NCBI GenBank assembly: GCA_022497155.1
Contig: MU385722.1
Location: 124,001-188,000, forward strand
Direction: 5' to 3'
DNA length: 64,000 nt
DNA from: Whalleya microplaca
Lineage: Eukaryota > Ascomycota > Sordariomycetes > Xylariales > Xylariaceae
The notes beneath the pieces were generated by a model, which was not told the origin of the DNA, made no database searches, and saw only the letters and a list, made by a program, of their open reading frames with translations. The first letter of the stretch is position 1. Each line of letters begins with the position of its first letter. The translations under genes and the position numbers were made by a program. This document shows positions 53,773 to 64,000 of the stretch, in pieces.

Positions 53773-55701
53773 CCTTTTCGGAAGAGGGAGCATAGACCAA
53801 TGTAATGTATTCACCTCTACTCTCAGATGGAGACCTCTTCTGGCTTCACTTGACGAACACTACTTGCTTGCTCAAGTTGGAGTTGCAAACTTTCACTGCC
53901 GAATGTCCAACCCCAAACCTACATACGCTCGTTGGGCCCATCTTATATAACGATTTGGCATGCCATGATTTCATATTCTCTGAATCTGAGGGGCCACACC
54001 GTGTTTAATACAGTACGAGACATAGGTTTGTATTCTGACCATAGAACGAGAAGATCAGCCAGTCTTCACTGGTTGGTGTAGAGTCTAGGCGATAAGATTT
54101 ATGTGTTCCAGTGGAGCTGTTAGATTACGTACCTTTGTAGTTCTTGCAACCTGAGGCCAGAGAAATAGCAGCATGAAGCATGTCGAAAGTCGCTGGCGTA
54201 CTTACCACAATATACGTACACAATTTTGCAATCTTTCTCCAATTCTCTTTGTCCCCTCCACTGCCGCCAGGCTTTCAACCTGGAAGTAATCGTTCAGTAT
54301 ATTTTGCCTTGGAGTGCCCATCTGTCATGAAGGCTCAAGGGTGCACCTTCCATGGAGGTATCATATTGCCCTGAAACCGGTGCTTCCAGGCACGGTCCTC
54401 AAGTGAAGTCTCCAGATGTCGCATTATTCAATGCATTATATCATCTTCCACTCCTGCTTCCGCCTTATTGCCTTTGATCTTGCTGACCAAGTGTAGCACT
54501 CTACACAAAATCTGAGTCTCCCCTACGGGTGATTTCATTGAGTTATATTGACCGCACCACTTAATGGGAATGGGTACTTATTGAGAGATACAAGGAGTCT
54601 TACTTCGGTAGTGGCCTGGAAATAACCAATGCGACTCGAACATTCTGGAGCCTTCTCTTGGTTGAGAACTACCCCTCCAGCACCAGTTGCGAACGTCAAA
54701 GCTGACAGTGTTGTGATGTTTTCGATGTTCAATATCACAAACCACTGGCTTCTTGGTTTAAAACCCAGAATGCACGCCCAAATGTCGACAAGAGGATTCG
54801 AAGTCGCAGCTGGAACCGAGTTACGAAGACCGTCCGCAACCTCTTTCGCGGTCAAGGCGATGACAGGTGCGGTTTAAGCCGTTGACGACAGCCGCCGGAT
54901 AGAACGTTCCAATCCAAAGCAAGAGACGATTTGCGTATAGAGGCTTCCGAGAACCTTTTGTTCGAACGATTGCAAGGGGGTCCATTCTCTGGGTATTGAA
55001 AAAGGACTGCTTCTTTTTGGACACCTGCAGTATGTGTCTTCCAGTAGCCTTGCTTTACCTTGCACTGTTGGGCATTTACATGTGTTTGACAGTGTTGCAT
55101 AAGGCTTATCCGTTATATTATTTTATGGTAGGGGAATAGGGCTGGGCTCAGGGAGAAGCCTTCATTCTACCCGCAATGCTCCCAATAATGGGAAACCCCT
55201 CGAAGGCAGGTGGGGCGGGCTGTCGTCGACGATTGCACAAGGCACTTCTCGAATCCTGAAACCTCGAAAGCCCTCGGTGGTGCATGATTGGCAGCTTTCA
55301 AAGCCAGCAAGCAAAAGGCCTAACTTACAACACTCGCTCACGTCAGTGCCTTCTCGATTTCAAGGAGTACCTTTGAACCCTTTCCTCATTATAAGGCGCG
55401 CGAGCCATATTTCAGAGGACTTGAAATGTCAACTCAGGAATCTTAGTAATTTGTATCGGGGTACTGCTACTTCGTGCATTACCAGATTGCTCAAGTCTGC
55501 ACTCACAATTTACCAGTTTTGTCTAACGCTCAATTCAGCACCCCACCACATCCGCACTGTCGCCTTTTGCAAGGCTCTGCTTCATGGTTGACTCAGAAGG
55601 CTGAAACCTCGCTGCCTTTACTGTACTTCGTTCTCGGTAAGTCGGACAATGTGATGTGAGGCAGGAAAGATTCACTGACGTATGCTGCCGACTAGCCAAC
55701 C
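53773..55701. other. intergenic, with an unresolved coding-like stretch
   Basis: About 1.9 kb. Mostly no gene support. Minus-strand frames at 54535-54855 and 54852-55100 are moderately long and follow each other, but I could not build a gene with an ATG and in-frame splice joins. Frames on the plus strand (55277-55659) look random. Confidence 0.35.
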
Positions 55702-58082
55702 ATGGCAAATTTCCAGCGAGGCAGGCCAGGTTGGCAAGGATTTCCACCCGGATTTCCACCCGATTTTCCACCCGAATTCCCATCCTTGCTGCCGTCCTCC
55801 CAGGAACAGGCAGCACAGTGGCAGCCGATGCCAGTCACCAACCGATATTCTGGGTCAGCAGAGCAATGGCCAGTGTCGGATGACATGCAGATGCCTTGGT
55901 ACCATGATGAGAACCCTGTACCTTCATATTCCTACAACACCAACCAAGCAGCCTACCGATGTCTAGACACCCCCTTGCCCTCCTTCCAACAACCGCCCGA
56001 GGCGGCTTTCGCAGCAGCACTAGGACCTAGGGTACCGCAAAGACAGCCAAGCCAGGAGTTCCTAACGACGCCCCAAGTACCTACAGGATCTCCGGTATTC
56101 CAAGAACGCCCAGTGCCTTGGAATACTCTAACCTCTACCGAGATAGGCAGTGGAAGCCAAGGTGAGTCATACTACAACCACAACTGCCTGCCTGGTACTG
56201 CCTGGCTTTGCCCAAGAGCTCCGCCTCTGTCGGGCAAATTAGTCATTCCAGGTGTGCGTCAGGCTTCAGCCTACAGAATCGCTAATATAAGAACGTAGTT
56301 GGATCACCTACACGTTCGAGTCCGGTTCCGGTGGATTACGCAGACAACAGCTGGACATACTCTATTGAAGTATGGCCTGCCTCTGATGTAGAAGGTGAGT
56401 GCGTTGTGAATTCAAGGTTTCTTATCTTACTATCACCGGCTTGACTTGACCCAGGTGGGTGCCTACGGGAAGATCTCGGCAACTTCTCGGAAGAACCTCG
56501 CCAGCTGGAGGGCTAGGCCCACTATATATGTACAGATCTATTTTTAGACGTTGTGGCTGGGCTCCCTCATCAGATGGTGACAGTGCCACAGTCTTGGCTG
56601 TCCGTTGGTTGTGGCTCAGCTGTTTTCCACCTCGTCATCTCTTGCCGATGAACTCGTCCCCCATTGCTATTACAACCTAAGATATCAGGCTGCTAACGCG
56701 CGCCTCTTTCGCATCACAGGTGAACAGCGCGTCCTATCACACATCTTTGCGATCCAGGAGAGCTTCAGCAGGAAGCGTCTGCAGTACAATCTTTGTATCA
56801 CTGCTCCTGCTGATCCGAGTTCAGAGTGCCCTGGCTTGTGTCGCCGATATACGCTCCCTCAGAGCTTGAGGGACAACGACCGCGCCCGCGCCGCCTTCCT
56901 CCAAGTCTTCAGCCCTCACCGATCCTATAACCAGGCTCTTGGTGTAGACTATTGCTTCAAGATGAGCATTGTCTATGAGCATCGACATCTGCTTCAATCC
57001 GACCCGTACCCTCCTGGAATCAGTCACGACAGCCCTGGAGATCACAGCGACCATGATGGCAACAGCCCCAGCGCGAATCATGACCACGGTCACCGTCACA
57101 GTCACAGTCCCATTCCGTACTCCCCTACGTCTGCTATTCACAACCTTGCTCCTTTCAATACAACCGATGATCCGACTTTGAATACGCCCTTGATAGGCTC
57201 ATCGCCTGAATCAACCAACTTTCTTGCTCCACCAACCCCTCCCGAGCTCTTACCATCGGCAGACGGGACTGACCTGGATCGCGAGCAGCAGCCGAAACGT
57301 TCAAGACCCATTGCGAAGCCCGCTCGCCAGGCCACCAAGAATGCTGCGGGAAAATTTGTCTGCACTTTCGCGGGCTGTACTGATGTTGTCAAGGAGTTTG
57401 TTCGGAAATGCGAATGGAGGTAAGGCACTTTCTCCTTAATTTATACGTAGAAGTGACCATTGCTAACTTACTACTTAGCAAGCATATGGACAAACATACT
57501 CGGCCGTACAAATGCGGATTCAGTGGCTGCGAGAAGCTTCCAGGTTTTACATACTCCGGCGGACTCCTGAGACACGAGCGAGAGGTGCACGGCGAACACG
57601 GTGGTCCCAGGAACCCCTTAAACTGTCCGCATCTCAACTGCAAGCGCCATATGGGCAAGGGTTTCACACGGCTAGAAAACTTGAACGAGCATCTCAGAAG
57701 AGTCCACACGCCTAGTTCTTCTGACGCTGCAGCGTTCGACGAGCCCGAAGAGGACACCGGCGCTCTTTCTCTTGCCAGTGCGACGTCGACTCCAACCCCG
57801 ACCCCGGCACCGGTCTCGACCGAGCACGTTGGCGGGAAGCGCAAGGCGCAGACCGATCTTCGTGATGAGGTCGTCAAGCGCCTGCAGGTTGAAAACCGAG
57901 ACTTGCGCAATCAAGTCGAAGCGCAGAAGCGCCATCAGATTGCCATGATGAAGCGGGTGAAAATGTTGGAAGATGCGCTGCAGCCTTTCACCGACGCTGG
58001 CCGCCTTGGCAATCAAGCTACTAGTGCTTCCCCGGCAGCCCCTCTGCTCAATGGCGGTGCTGAAGCTCATCAGTCTCTTTAG
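55702..58082 (+). CDS. C2H2 zinc-finger transcription factor (exon structure partly uncertain)
   Basis: Firm exons: 55702-56161, 56299-56394, the region ending 57419, and 57479-58082. The first exon has an F-P-P-rich tandem stretch (about residues 14-27) built from a repeated 13-14 bp DNA unit. Three C2H2 fingers near the C-terminal third are visible: CTFAGC...HMDKH, CGFSGC...HEREVH, CPHLNC...HLRRVH, with intron 57420-57478 inside finger 1. A coiled-coil-like Leu/Arg helix follows (about residues 555-590). The middle is unresolved. After 56394 an exon beginning at 56455 reads in frame for about 20 codons and then hits TAG at 56513. A long intron 56395-56719 keeps the frame and gives 619 residues. 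It is presumably a nuclear DNA-binding regulator; targets unknown. Confidence 0.75.
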
Positions 58083-58938
58083 ATTTTTTGCTCTTTACTG
58101 TGCTTTGCTTTTCTTTTATCCTCTTTGCTTCTTTTCAAGAGTTCTGTTTTCTTTCTCGTTTTATGATCGCCAATACCCCACTTCGCGTTTGCATGGCATG
58201 AGGCGTTCCGGTATGTATTTGTCATGGTAGCCACCGAGTTGATATCAGCGACCATGGCAACAGGCTTGATTCACTTTGCATGAGGTTTTTTCCAAGGCGT
58301 TTGAGATCTAGGCAGCATTTCCACAGGTCATCTTCACGAAAGGACATAAGGCGTCTCTTCTCAACCAGAGATTGGTTCTGCATGGTCAAGGTATGAGGAA
58401 TGCATGAATGGTAGATAGGATTCCGGATATATGAACAGTGGATCTAGACGCGGGATATGAGGAATGACCTGTACATGCGAGGGCCACAGGTTGGTAGCCG
58501 GTCTCCAGATGAACCTTGACCTGGTTTTGGTGATCTCAACGTACATGTATAAAGTCCTGATTGGGACTTTTGAGATGAATCTAGGCAGAGCAATCAAAGC
58601 CATCTCATATCTTCTATGAAAATTTGTCTCCCTGTTCCTAGCATCAAAACTTGCCTTTCGTCCTTGACAAAGTAGTACCGTGACGTGACCTTACTACACC
58701 TCTTTCCCTGTAGACTCTTCCCCAGGACCACTAATACAATTTATTAGTTAAATAGTTCAATAACCACTGTTCCTTGGCTACTCAAGACCTCGAAGAGCAC
58801 TTGTACCTCGAGGCCACTGACCTACAGTTTGTGTAAGACAAACACGCCTTTATACTGGTACCAGGTCTTCAGAACAACACAAGTCATCATATCATTGTGT
58901 AGACATTAGTTATCAAATAATATAGCGCATTAGAAGCC
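58083..58938. other. intergenic between convergent genes
   Basis: About 850 bases. Short frames (57973-58230 plus, 58361-58603 minus) overlap or are unsupported. No repeat or RNA gene seen. Confidence 0.4.
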
Positions 58939-61212
58939 TCAGAAGACCCTAAAATTAGTATGACTTCGTCCCCCTTCTCTCAAGATCTCCCCATCCATAA
59001 TCCCCTCGCAGTAAGCCTCACCAAGATACGTCCAAGCCTCCGCATCCGCATCCGCATCCGCAGTCCCACTTCCACCACCACCACCGGCCACCGCCACCGA
59101 AGCCGCAGGAGCATCATCGACCTTCGGTCTCAACACATGCGGCACGCTACTGCCCAGCAGCACAACAACGACATCGCCCGCCTCCACCTCCACGTATCCC
59201 GGCCCCAACCCCACGTACCCCTGCTCCGTCACGAACAGCCGCCGTCCGGCATTCTTGCACATGTTTTCCGAGACGAGCGCGCTCTCGGGGGTCCGCCACA
59301 CCGCCGGGTCCAGCCCCGCCGCCCGGTACCAGTCCTCGGGATACGCGGACCGGAGCACGGTGGTGGTGTGTCGCCGCCGGAGGCGCGAGTACAGCACATA
59401 TAGCTGCACGTGCAGAGCGCCGAGTAGGGATTGCAGGATGCGGTAGGGCGCGGTGTACCATGGCCCGGTGGTTGCGGTTTTGAGGATGTGCCGGAGGGAG
59501 TAGAATGGGAGGAGGTTGCGCTCGGTGTCGATTAGCCGCTGCCCCCAGCGCGAGACCTGCGTATGGATGTAGTGCAATGAAGGCGAGGAGTCGGCATCGG
59601 GATCAGATGAAGGGGAGGGGAACTGCCGCTCTGAGAGCCCGCCGTCGGAGAGCCGGAGCACAGCTTGGGTGCGCTGCTGCTCGTCCTGGGTGGCGGGTAT
59701 CCCGGGGTGTCTGAGGTTCTCTGCAATAGATAGGAATTCGTGGATCTCGTCTATGAAGCGCCGTGCGGAGACGTAGTCTAGCTGCTGTATATCGGTGGGC
59801 CTTTTCTCCTCCTGCATGCTTTGGGTTCCGGCTCGGGATATGCGGTCTACGATTATCCCTGGGACTAGCAGACTTGCTGTCCTCAGGTCGACACTGGGCT
59901 CCTGGGTAGGTCTTGTCCCTCCTGCGGAGAAAGACGGCGTCCGCAACTTCGAATAGCTGTGCGGCAATCTGAGCTTAGACGCGGACCAGTCTGGTACCCA
60001 AGATGGCAGATTATGCTTCGACTTGGGCGCCTGTGATAGAAGTAGTACATCTATGTCCTCCTTGATTACTAGTGCTGCAAACCTCGTGTACACTTCCCGG
60101 ACGTTCTTGTACTTGATCTCACTGGCTATCTCATCTCTAATAAGGCCGTCCTGTGCTAGACCTAGTAAACCGAAGATGCGATCCTCTGGCTCCGTTGCGC
60201 CGATCTTGACATCATGTTCATTGACATTGTACTTAAGCACAAGATCATAAAGAGATCTCCTCTCGCGGGTGACATACAGGGACTTACGCTCTTGAAAGAG
60301 GCGTATAAAGGATGCGTTGCGATCGAGGATCCCATTACGAAGACGAATCTCGGCTTCGGATGCCGACCACTCCGTCTGGTTCACCCAGTACGTATTCCAG
60401 ATATTAAAGAACATGATCCCAACACGGAAGCAATCAATGCAAAGCGCGTGCTCCCCACACATGAACACGACCTCCGGCGCCAGACAGATTTCCTGTATAA
60501 TCCACAGGCGATTGAACCAGGGATGCTCTAATACGTCTGCTAAACCACGGAGGGGATAACCTGGACCGTACTTCGCCAGCAGACTGAGGATATCATCACG
60601 ATCTCGGCGCTCTACCTCGTCGACTTCCACACTCGGGTCCATGACTGCCTTGAACACGAGCGGGAAGCGCGCGACATTCGGGCCCATGACCCGGTTCAGC
60701 ACGCCGTCCTCGCACAGCTCGCCCGTGAACCCGAAGAACCGGTCCGACTCCCGCGTCCCGGGCCCCAGCCAGATGACGACGCGCGCGCAGCGGGCGTAGA
60801 TCTCGCCCATCAGCTGCACCTGGGCCTTCTTCTCCGCCTCGTCGCGCTGGTTGATGCAGATCTGGTCGACGAAGAGCGGGCGCGCGTGGCTTTGTCTGAC
60901 GAGGCTCAGCAGCGCGACTTCGAGAGAGGCGTAGATGCGCAGTTCCGCCTCGCCTCCCTCGGGCGTCTCGACGATGACGAGCCGGCTGGCCGGACGGCGC
61001 CCGACGTTGCCCCAGACGTAGGAGAGGGCGTCGTAGCTGCCCACATCGTCGACGCTCACCTCGACGATCTTCACTCGAAGACGTTCATGGAAGTCTGGGA
61101 AACGCGGCGGCGCCGATGGGAGGAGCTGGATGGCGCGGAAGGTGCGTGGCTTTGAGTTAAGGCTTGCGTATTGGAATTTCGGGTAGCTTGAACTACCAAC
61201 TAGCCACGCCAT
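58939..61212 (-). CDS. HET-domain protein (heterokaryon incompatibility type)
   Basis: A single-exon gene of 757 residues from the ATG at 61212; the in-frame extension to 61239 begins without ATG. After a short N-terminal region (KFQYASLNSKPRTFRAIQLL), the HET domain spans residues ~55-240. Its signature blocks are YDALSYVWG, RPLFVDQICINQRD, ARVVIWLGP and HPWFNRLWIIQEICLA. The C-terminal half ends with the family-typical RLFVTEQGYVGLGP and YLGEAYCEGIMDGE blocks. A Gly/Ala/Asp repeat (residues ~725-740) comes from a GCATCC-type DNA run at 59038-59070. Such proteins act in non-self recognition and induced cell death; whether this allele is active is unknown. Confidence 0.92.
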   Translation of the reverse strand: MAWLVGSSSYPKFQYASLNSKPRTFRAIQLLPSAPPRFPDFHERLRVKIVEVSVDDVGSYDALSYVWGNVGRRPASRLVIVETPEGGEAELRIYASLEVALLSLVRQSHARPLFVDQICINQRDEAEKKAQVQLMGEIYARCARVVIWLGPGTRESDRFFGFTGELCEDGVLNRVMGPNVARFPLVFKAVMDPSVEVDEVERRDRDDILSLLAKYGPGYPLRGLADVLEHPWFNRLWIIQEICLAPEVVFMCGEHALCIDCFRVGIMFFNIWNTYWVNQTEWSASEAEIRLRNGILDRNASFIRLFQERKSLYVTRERRSLYDLVLKYNVNEHDVKIGATEPEDRIFGLLGLAQDGLIRDEIASEIKYKNVREVYTRFAALVIKEDIDVLLLSQAPKSKHNLPSWVPDWSASKLRLPHSYSKLRTPSFSAGGTRPTQEPSVDLRTASLLVPGIIVDRISRAGTQSMQEEKRPTDIQQLDYVSARRFIDEIHEFLSIAENLRHPGIPATQDEQQRTQAVLRLSDGGLSERQFPSPSSDPDADSSPSLHYIHTQVSRWGQRLIDTERNLLPFYSLRHILKTATTGPWYTAPYRILQSLLGALHVQLYVLYSRLRRRHTTTVLRSAYPEDWYRAAGLDPAVWRTPESALVSENMCKNAGRRLFVTEQGYVGLGPGYVEVEAGDVVVVLLGSSVPHVLRPKVDDAPAASVAVAGGGGGSGTADADADAEAWTYLGEAYCEGIMDGEILREGGRSHTNFRVF

Positions 61213-61850
61213 ACTTGATGGATATACGGTCCGAACCACATTCTCGTATTTGGTTCAAGACCTTATATAGCCTTGACTGAGCGTCAAAACGAATGGTCTG
61301 GATGGTCTTGGCAAAGCTTGGAGTATTCAGCTGGCTAAGCAGCCCAATCAGGAGATGTCACTAGTTGCTTTTCTCTATAGTGCTGTTGTAGTATATCCAA
61401 TATGGACATAGCGTTCAATGAAGGCATTTTCGTGTTCTTCTTACTTCACGTGCTTACCCGAAATCCCCCAGACGGGAAGGCTAACGTCAAGCAGACGTTT
61501 GCCCGGGTTCATGGTCCATGGAGACTTCGCTTATATACATGCACTCTTTTCAAAAGGCATATCTTGGTGAGATCGATGTAAGAACCTATCAACCTTTTTG
61601 CCCGGACCCATCATAAGAGTGAGTGAAGAGACCGGCTAGGCAAGTAATAATACGTAGCCACATCTAGACTCAATGCTTAGATTATCTAAGTATAACTTAT
61701 TAGATGCCACAAGGTAGAGTCTAAAGGTTTAGCTCTACTTCCAACAGTTCTATGGTGAAGACTTGGCTGTTCCAAATCATTAGCGACAAGCAATACCATT
61801 TCAGATGCATATGCAGCCTTTGGGCCCCAGTTGCTCTGATAGGAGGGTGA
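61213..61850. other. intergenic
   Basis: About 640 bases between the HET gene start and the end of the cupin gene. No supported gene or repeat. Confidence 0.4.
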
Positions 61851-62488
61851 TTAGACGACTTTTTGACCCGTCGTCCAGCCGTTCGCATTATTCATGTTAA
61901 TTAGAGTTGCCGGAGTCTCACACACCGCGTCTTTAGCAACACGATGTCGTGGAAGCATACCATTCAAAAATGGGATCTGCAGTGCCACTGAGGGCTCGTC
62001 GGAAGGATATTCAGTGTAATGGCCGTCGCCTACGGTGTCGGCGGCAATCATGAACCCATTAGTTCCCGCTCTGATCCATAGATCGGCGGCGCCGTCCGGC
62101 AAGGTGACATGCGCTGAGCCGGAAAGCAGCACGAAGAACCTGTCGATCGATGAATACTTGCATGGGTTTATCTAGATCTGTCCAGCTGCAGGGCCACATA
62201 CATAGGATGAGGCGGCCTGTGCAATCCTTCATTCGATCGCGCAGGTAGGACAACGTACGAGACGTTCGAAACGTCGGCTAAGCCAGGAATAACATCTCCC
62301 ACTGTCGGATAAGTTGAAAAGGGAGTTGAAATTTCCCAGCACTCGAAAGCGGCTCTGCCGTCCAGATCCGATACCAAGGCCGTGAGATGAAGATGTTGCG
62401 GAGCGGCGCTTGGCAGCCCAAAATATCCGAAAAGTACCACTAATAGGAAGAGCCTACGTGTAGAAAATAGGATTGTGCAAAGGCCCAT
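61851..62488 (-). CDS. small secreted cupin-fold protein
   Basis: Predicted exons 62488-62202 and 62139-61851 (intron 62 nt), 191 residues. The ATG at 62488 starts a hydrophobic leader (FLLVVLFGYFGLPSAA), so it is probably secreted. The splice joins HPM to FFVLLSGSAHVTLPDG, restoring the family-typical barrel strand. Cupin features are the HR-PHPM segment with a paired His/Glu region (EGLHRPPHP), the G-x-H turn and the SGSAHVTLPDG strand. Cupins bind metals or small ligands; the catalytic role is unknown. It is head-to-head with the flavoprotein gene, 864 bases apart. A single polar region AVCETPATL near the end has one Cys. Confidence 0.72.
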
Positions 62489-63352
62489 GGTTTTAATTGT
62501 GTAATTTGATCCTATTATTTGCTTTGATATATCTACCTGCCTTCTTGGGAGAGAGGTAAAGACTCGGTCACCAGGCACGAGCACGCGATTGATGAATTAA
62601 AGCACGGGCCCCTGTAGCTGTATGTGTGTGTAGAGGTTGTTTCTTTTAGCTCTTCCCGCAGGGCGTTATTCATCAATACCGAGCAGCAGGTAGACTCCGC
62701 GATTGTAATACGTAGTACTGGTCCAAGTTGGGCACTTGATCAACATCTCGCAGGTCGGTCAGCAGCAGGAACCAGCTGAGTAGGCTAACCATCCCATCAT
62801 AAGCCGAGACACACGGCAGCTAGCCCCGTAACTATTAACTGCAACACTACGACATTCATTTGATTAAAACCTGCTTTAGTGTCGTAGAAGCAATTCTGCA
62901 CTCTGTCACTCTAATACATCCCTTGCGACTCCACCTCGTGTCGAGACAGCATGAGCTTTTGACTCTCCGTATCCTTCATGTCTCTCTAATGCCATCATTA
63001 CTCTCAGAGAATTCTGAAAACTGTTTCATTTAACATAAATATGCCTATGTCATGTACAAGCCATATGTCGAATAAAAATAGATTAAAGTTGCATTAGAGC
63101 AGCCTGTGGGTAGATATTAGTGAACCATGGAAATATAAATGAGATGTCGTGATCCGCCAAGTCTTAGTGTGGTAGAGTATGCAGTAGTGATCATCAGACA
63201 AGGGATACTGTACATGACTTCAGTGCTACGAAATTGCCAGCTATAAAACCAGAGCTCCTCTCCTTGTTGTAATGATGCCAGCCCAGGATTCCCAGTAGCG
63301 GGCTCTGATCTACACCTGGTAGTTGGTGCCAAGTCATATACCTATAGGCAAC
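62489..63352. promoter_or_regulatory. head-to-head upstream region of cupin and flavoprotein genes
   Basis: About 860 bases. A short minus frame at 63117-63332 is not supported. Contains a TAATACGTAGTA run (about 62707-62718). Likely promoters of both genes. Confidence 0.4.
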
Positions 63353-64000
63353 ATGAAGAACATATACACCTTAGGCTTGCTGCCACTGTTATCACTCGCT
63401 GCGGCTGCAGCTATTCCTCAAAACAAGACCTATGATGCCATCATAGTCGGTGGAGGACCGTCTGGGCTTAGTGCTCTGATGGGACTCGGTCGTGTGCGCC
63501 GGAATGTTCTCTTGATCGACTCCGGCGAATACCGCAATGGTCCTACTAGACACATGCACGACGTACTTGGGTTCGATGGTATATTGTACCTCTCCAAAAT
63601 CATGCCCTCAGTCAACTAACACAGAGGAAAAGGAGTGACACCTGCGTACTACCGCTGGGCTGCCCGTGAACAGATCTCTCACTATGATACCGTGACCGCG
63701 GTCAACGGGACTGTCACGAAGATCGAGGCTTTGAACAACAACACCTTGTTCAATGTCGTTGCCAAATATCCAGATGGTGAGAGCACCGTGAGTGCACAGA
63801 AGATCGTCTTAGCCACCGGACTTCGTGATCTGCTCCCCAGCACTCCCGGTCTGGAAGAAAACTGGGGAAAGGGCATCTTTTGGTGCCCCTGGTGTGACGG
63901 CCACGAGCATGCAGACCAGGCACTCGGCCTTCTCAGCGGCTTAGATGATGCGCCAGGCCTAGTCCGAGAGATCTCAACGCTGAACTCGGACATCATCGCC
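63353..64000 (+). CDS. secreted thioredoxin-reductase-like flavoprotein (partial, runs off window)
   Basis: Predicted exons 63353-63578 and 63627 onward; the acceptor at 63626 (ACAGAG) is chosen because it restores the join FDG-KGVTPAYYR. Residues 1 to about 19 are a hydrophobic signal peptide (LLPLLSLAAAAA). The FAD-binding GGGPSGL motif follows with the acceptor-acid segment LLIDSGEYRNGPTRHMHD, then the ATG-type second FAD motif (VLATGL). The redox CPWCDG motif lies in FWCPWCDGHEH. The architecture is that of thioredoxin reductase and related disulfide oxidases such as GliT, but with a secretion signal. The gene continues past 64000, so the NAD(P)-binding part is not seen. Confidence 0.85.

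Overview
The window reads as a piece of a filamentous ascomycete chromosome (Pezizomycotina). The evidence is many short GT-AG introns (about 45 to 140 nt), typical fungal families (HET-domain proteins, a siderophore transporter, a GH6 cellulase, a secreted copper amine oxidase, a P450), long AT-rich intergenic stretches and monocistronic genes on both strands. A Sordariomycete is plausible but not proven from sequence alone. I found no rRNA, tRNA, CRISPR array or intact transposon.

Layout. 1-3.3 kb: AT-rich DNA with two weak hypothetical genes. 3.5-7.3 kb: a TDT-type dicarboxylate/sulfite exporter and a secreted GH6 cellulase. 9.2-11.1 kb: a siderophore-iron MFS transporter whose upstream DNA carries an inverted pair of the iron-repressor GATA consensus (11500-11521). 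13.2-14.9 kb: a flavin amine oxidase. 16.9-18.5 kb: a cytochrome b5/acyl-CoA dehydrogenase fusion. 19.1-22.5 kb: a 14-helix-type MFS exporter head-to-head with a small secreted eight-cysteine protein. 22.8-39.3 kb: mostly a housekeeping block, with mitochondrial rRNA methyltransferase MRM2, a polytopic membrane protein, a coiled-coil AT-hook protein, the oligosaccharyltransferase subunit OST3/OST6 and the 2,080-residue autophagy lipid-transfer protein ATG2. 39.5-40.1 kb: a dense microsatellite patch. 40.9-64 kb: accessory-looking DNA with two HET-domain genes, a secreted copper amine oxidase, a set of plus-strand genes (condensation-fold acyltransferase, P450, glyoxalase-like protein) that could be a small metabolite pathway, a C2H2 zinc-finger factor, and a secreted cupin head-to-head with a secreted thioredoxin-reductase-like flavoprotein cut by the window end.

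Intron and exon limits were derived by hand by requiring GT-AG (or stated exceptions), reading-frame continuity and family-like protein sequence across each junction. They are predictions without transcript support. The best leads for follow-up are the paired GATA sites, the secreted protein with tandem glycosylation-site repeats, the 47-54 kb gene set and the cupin/flavoprotein pair. Nothing here proves a new system.
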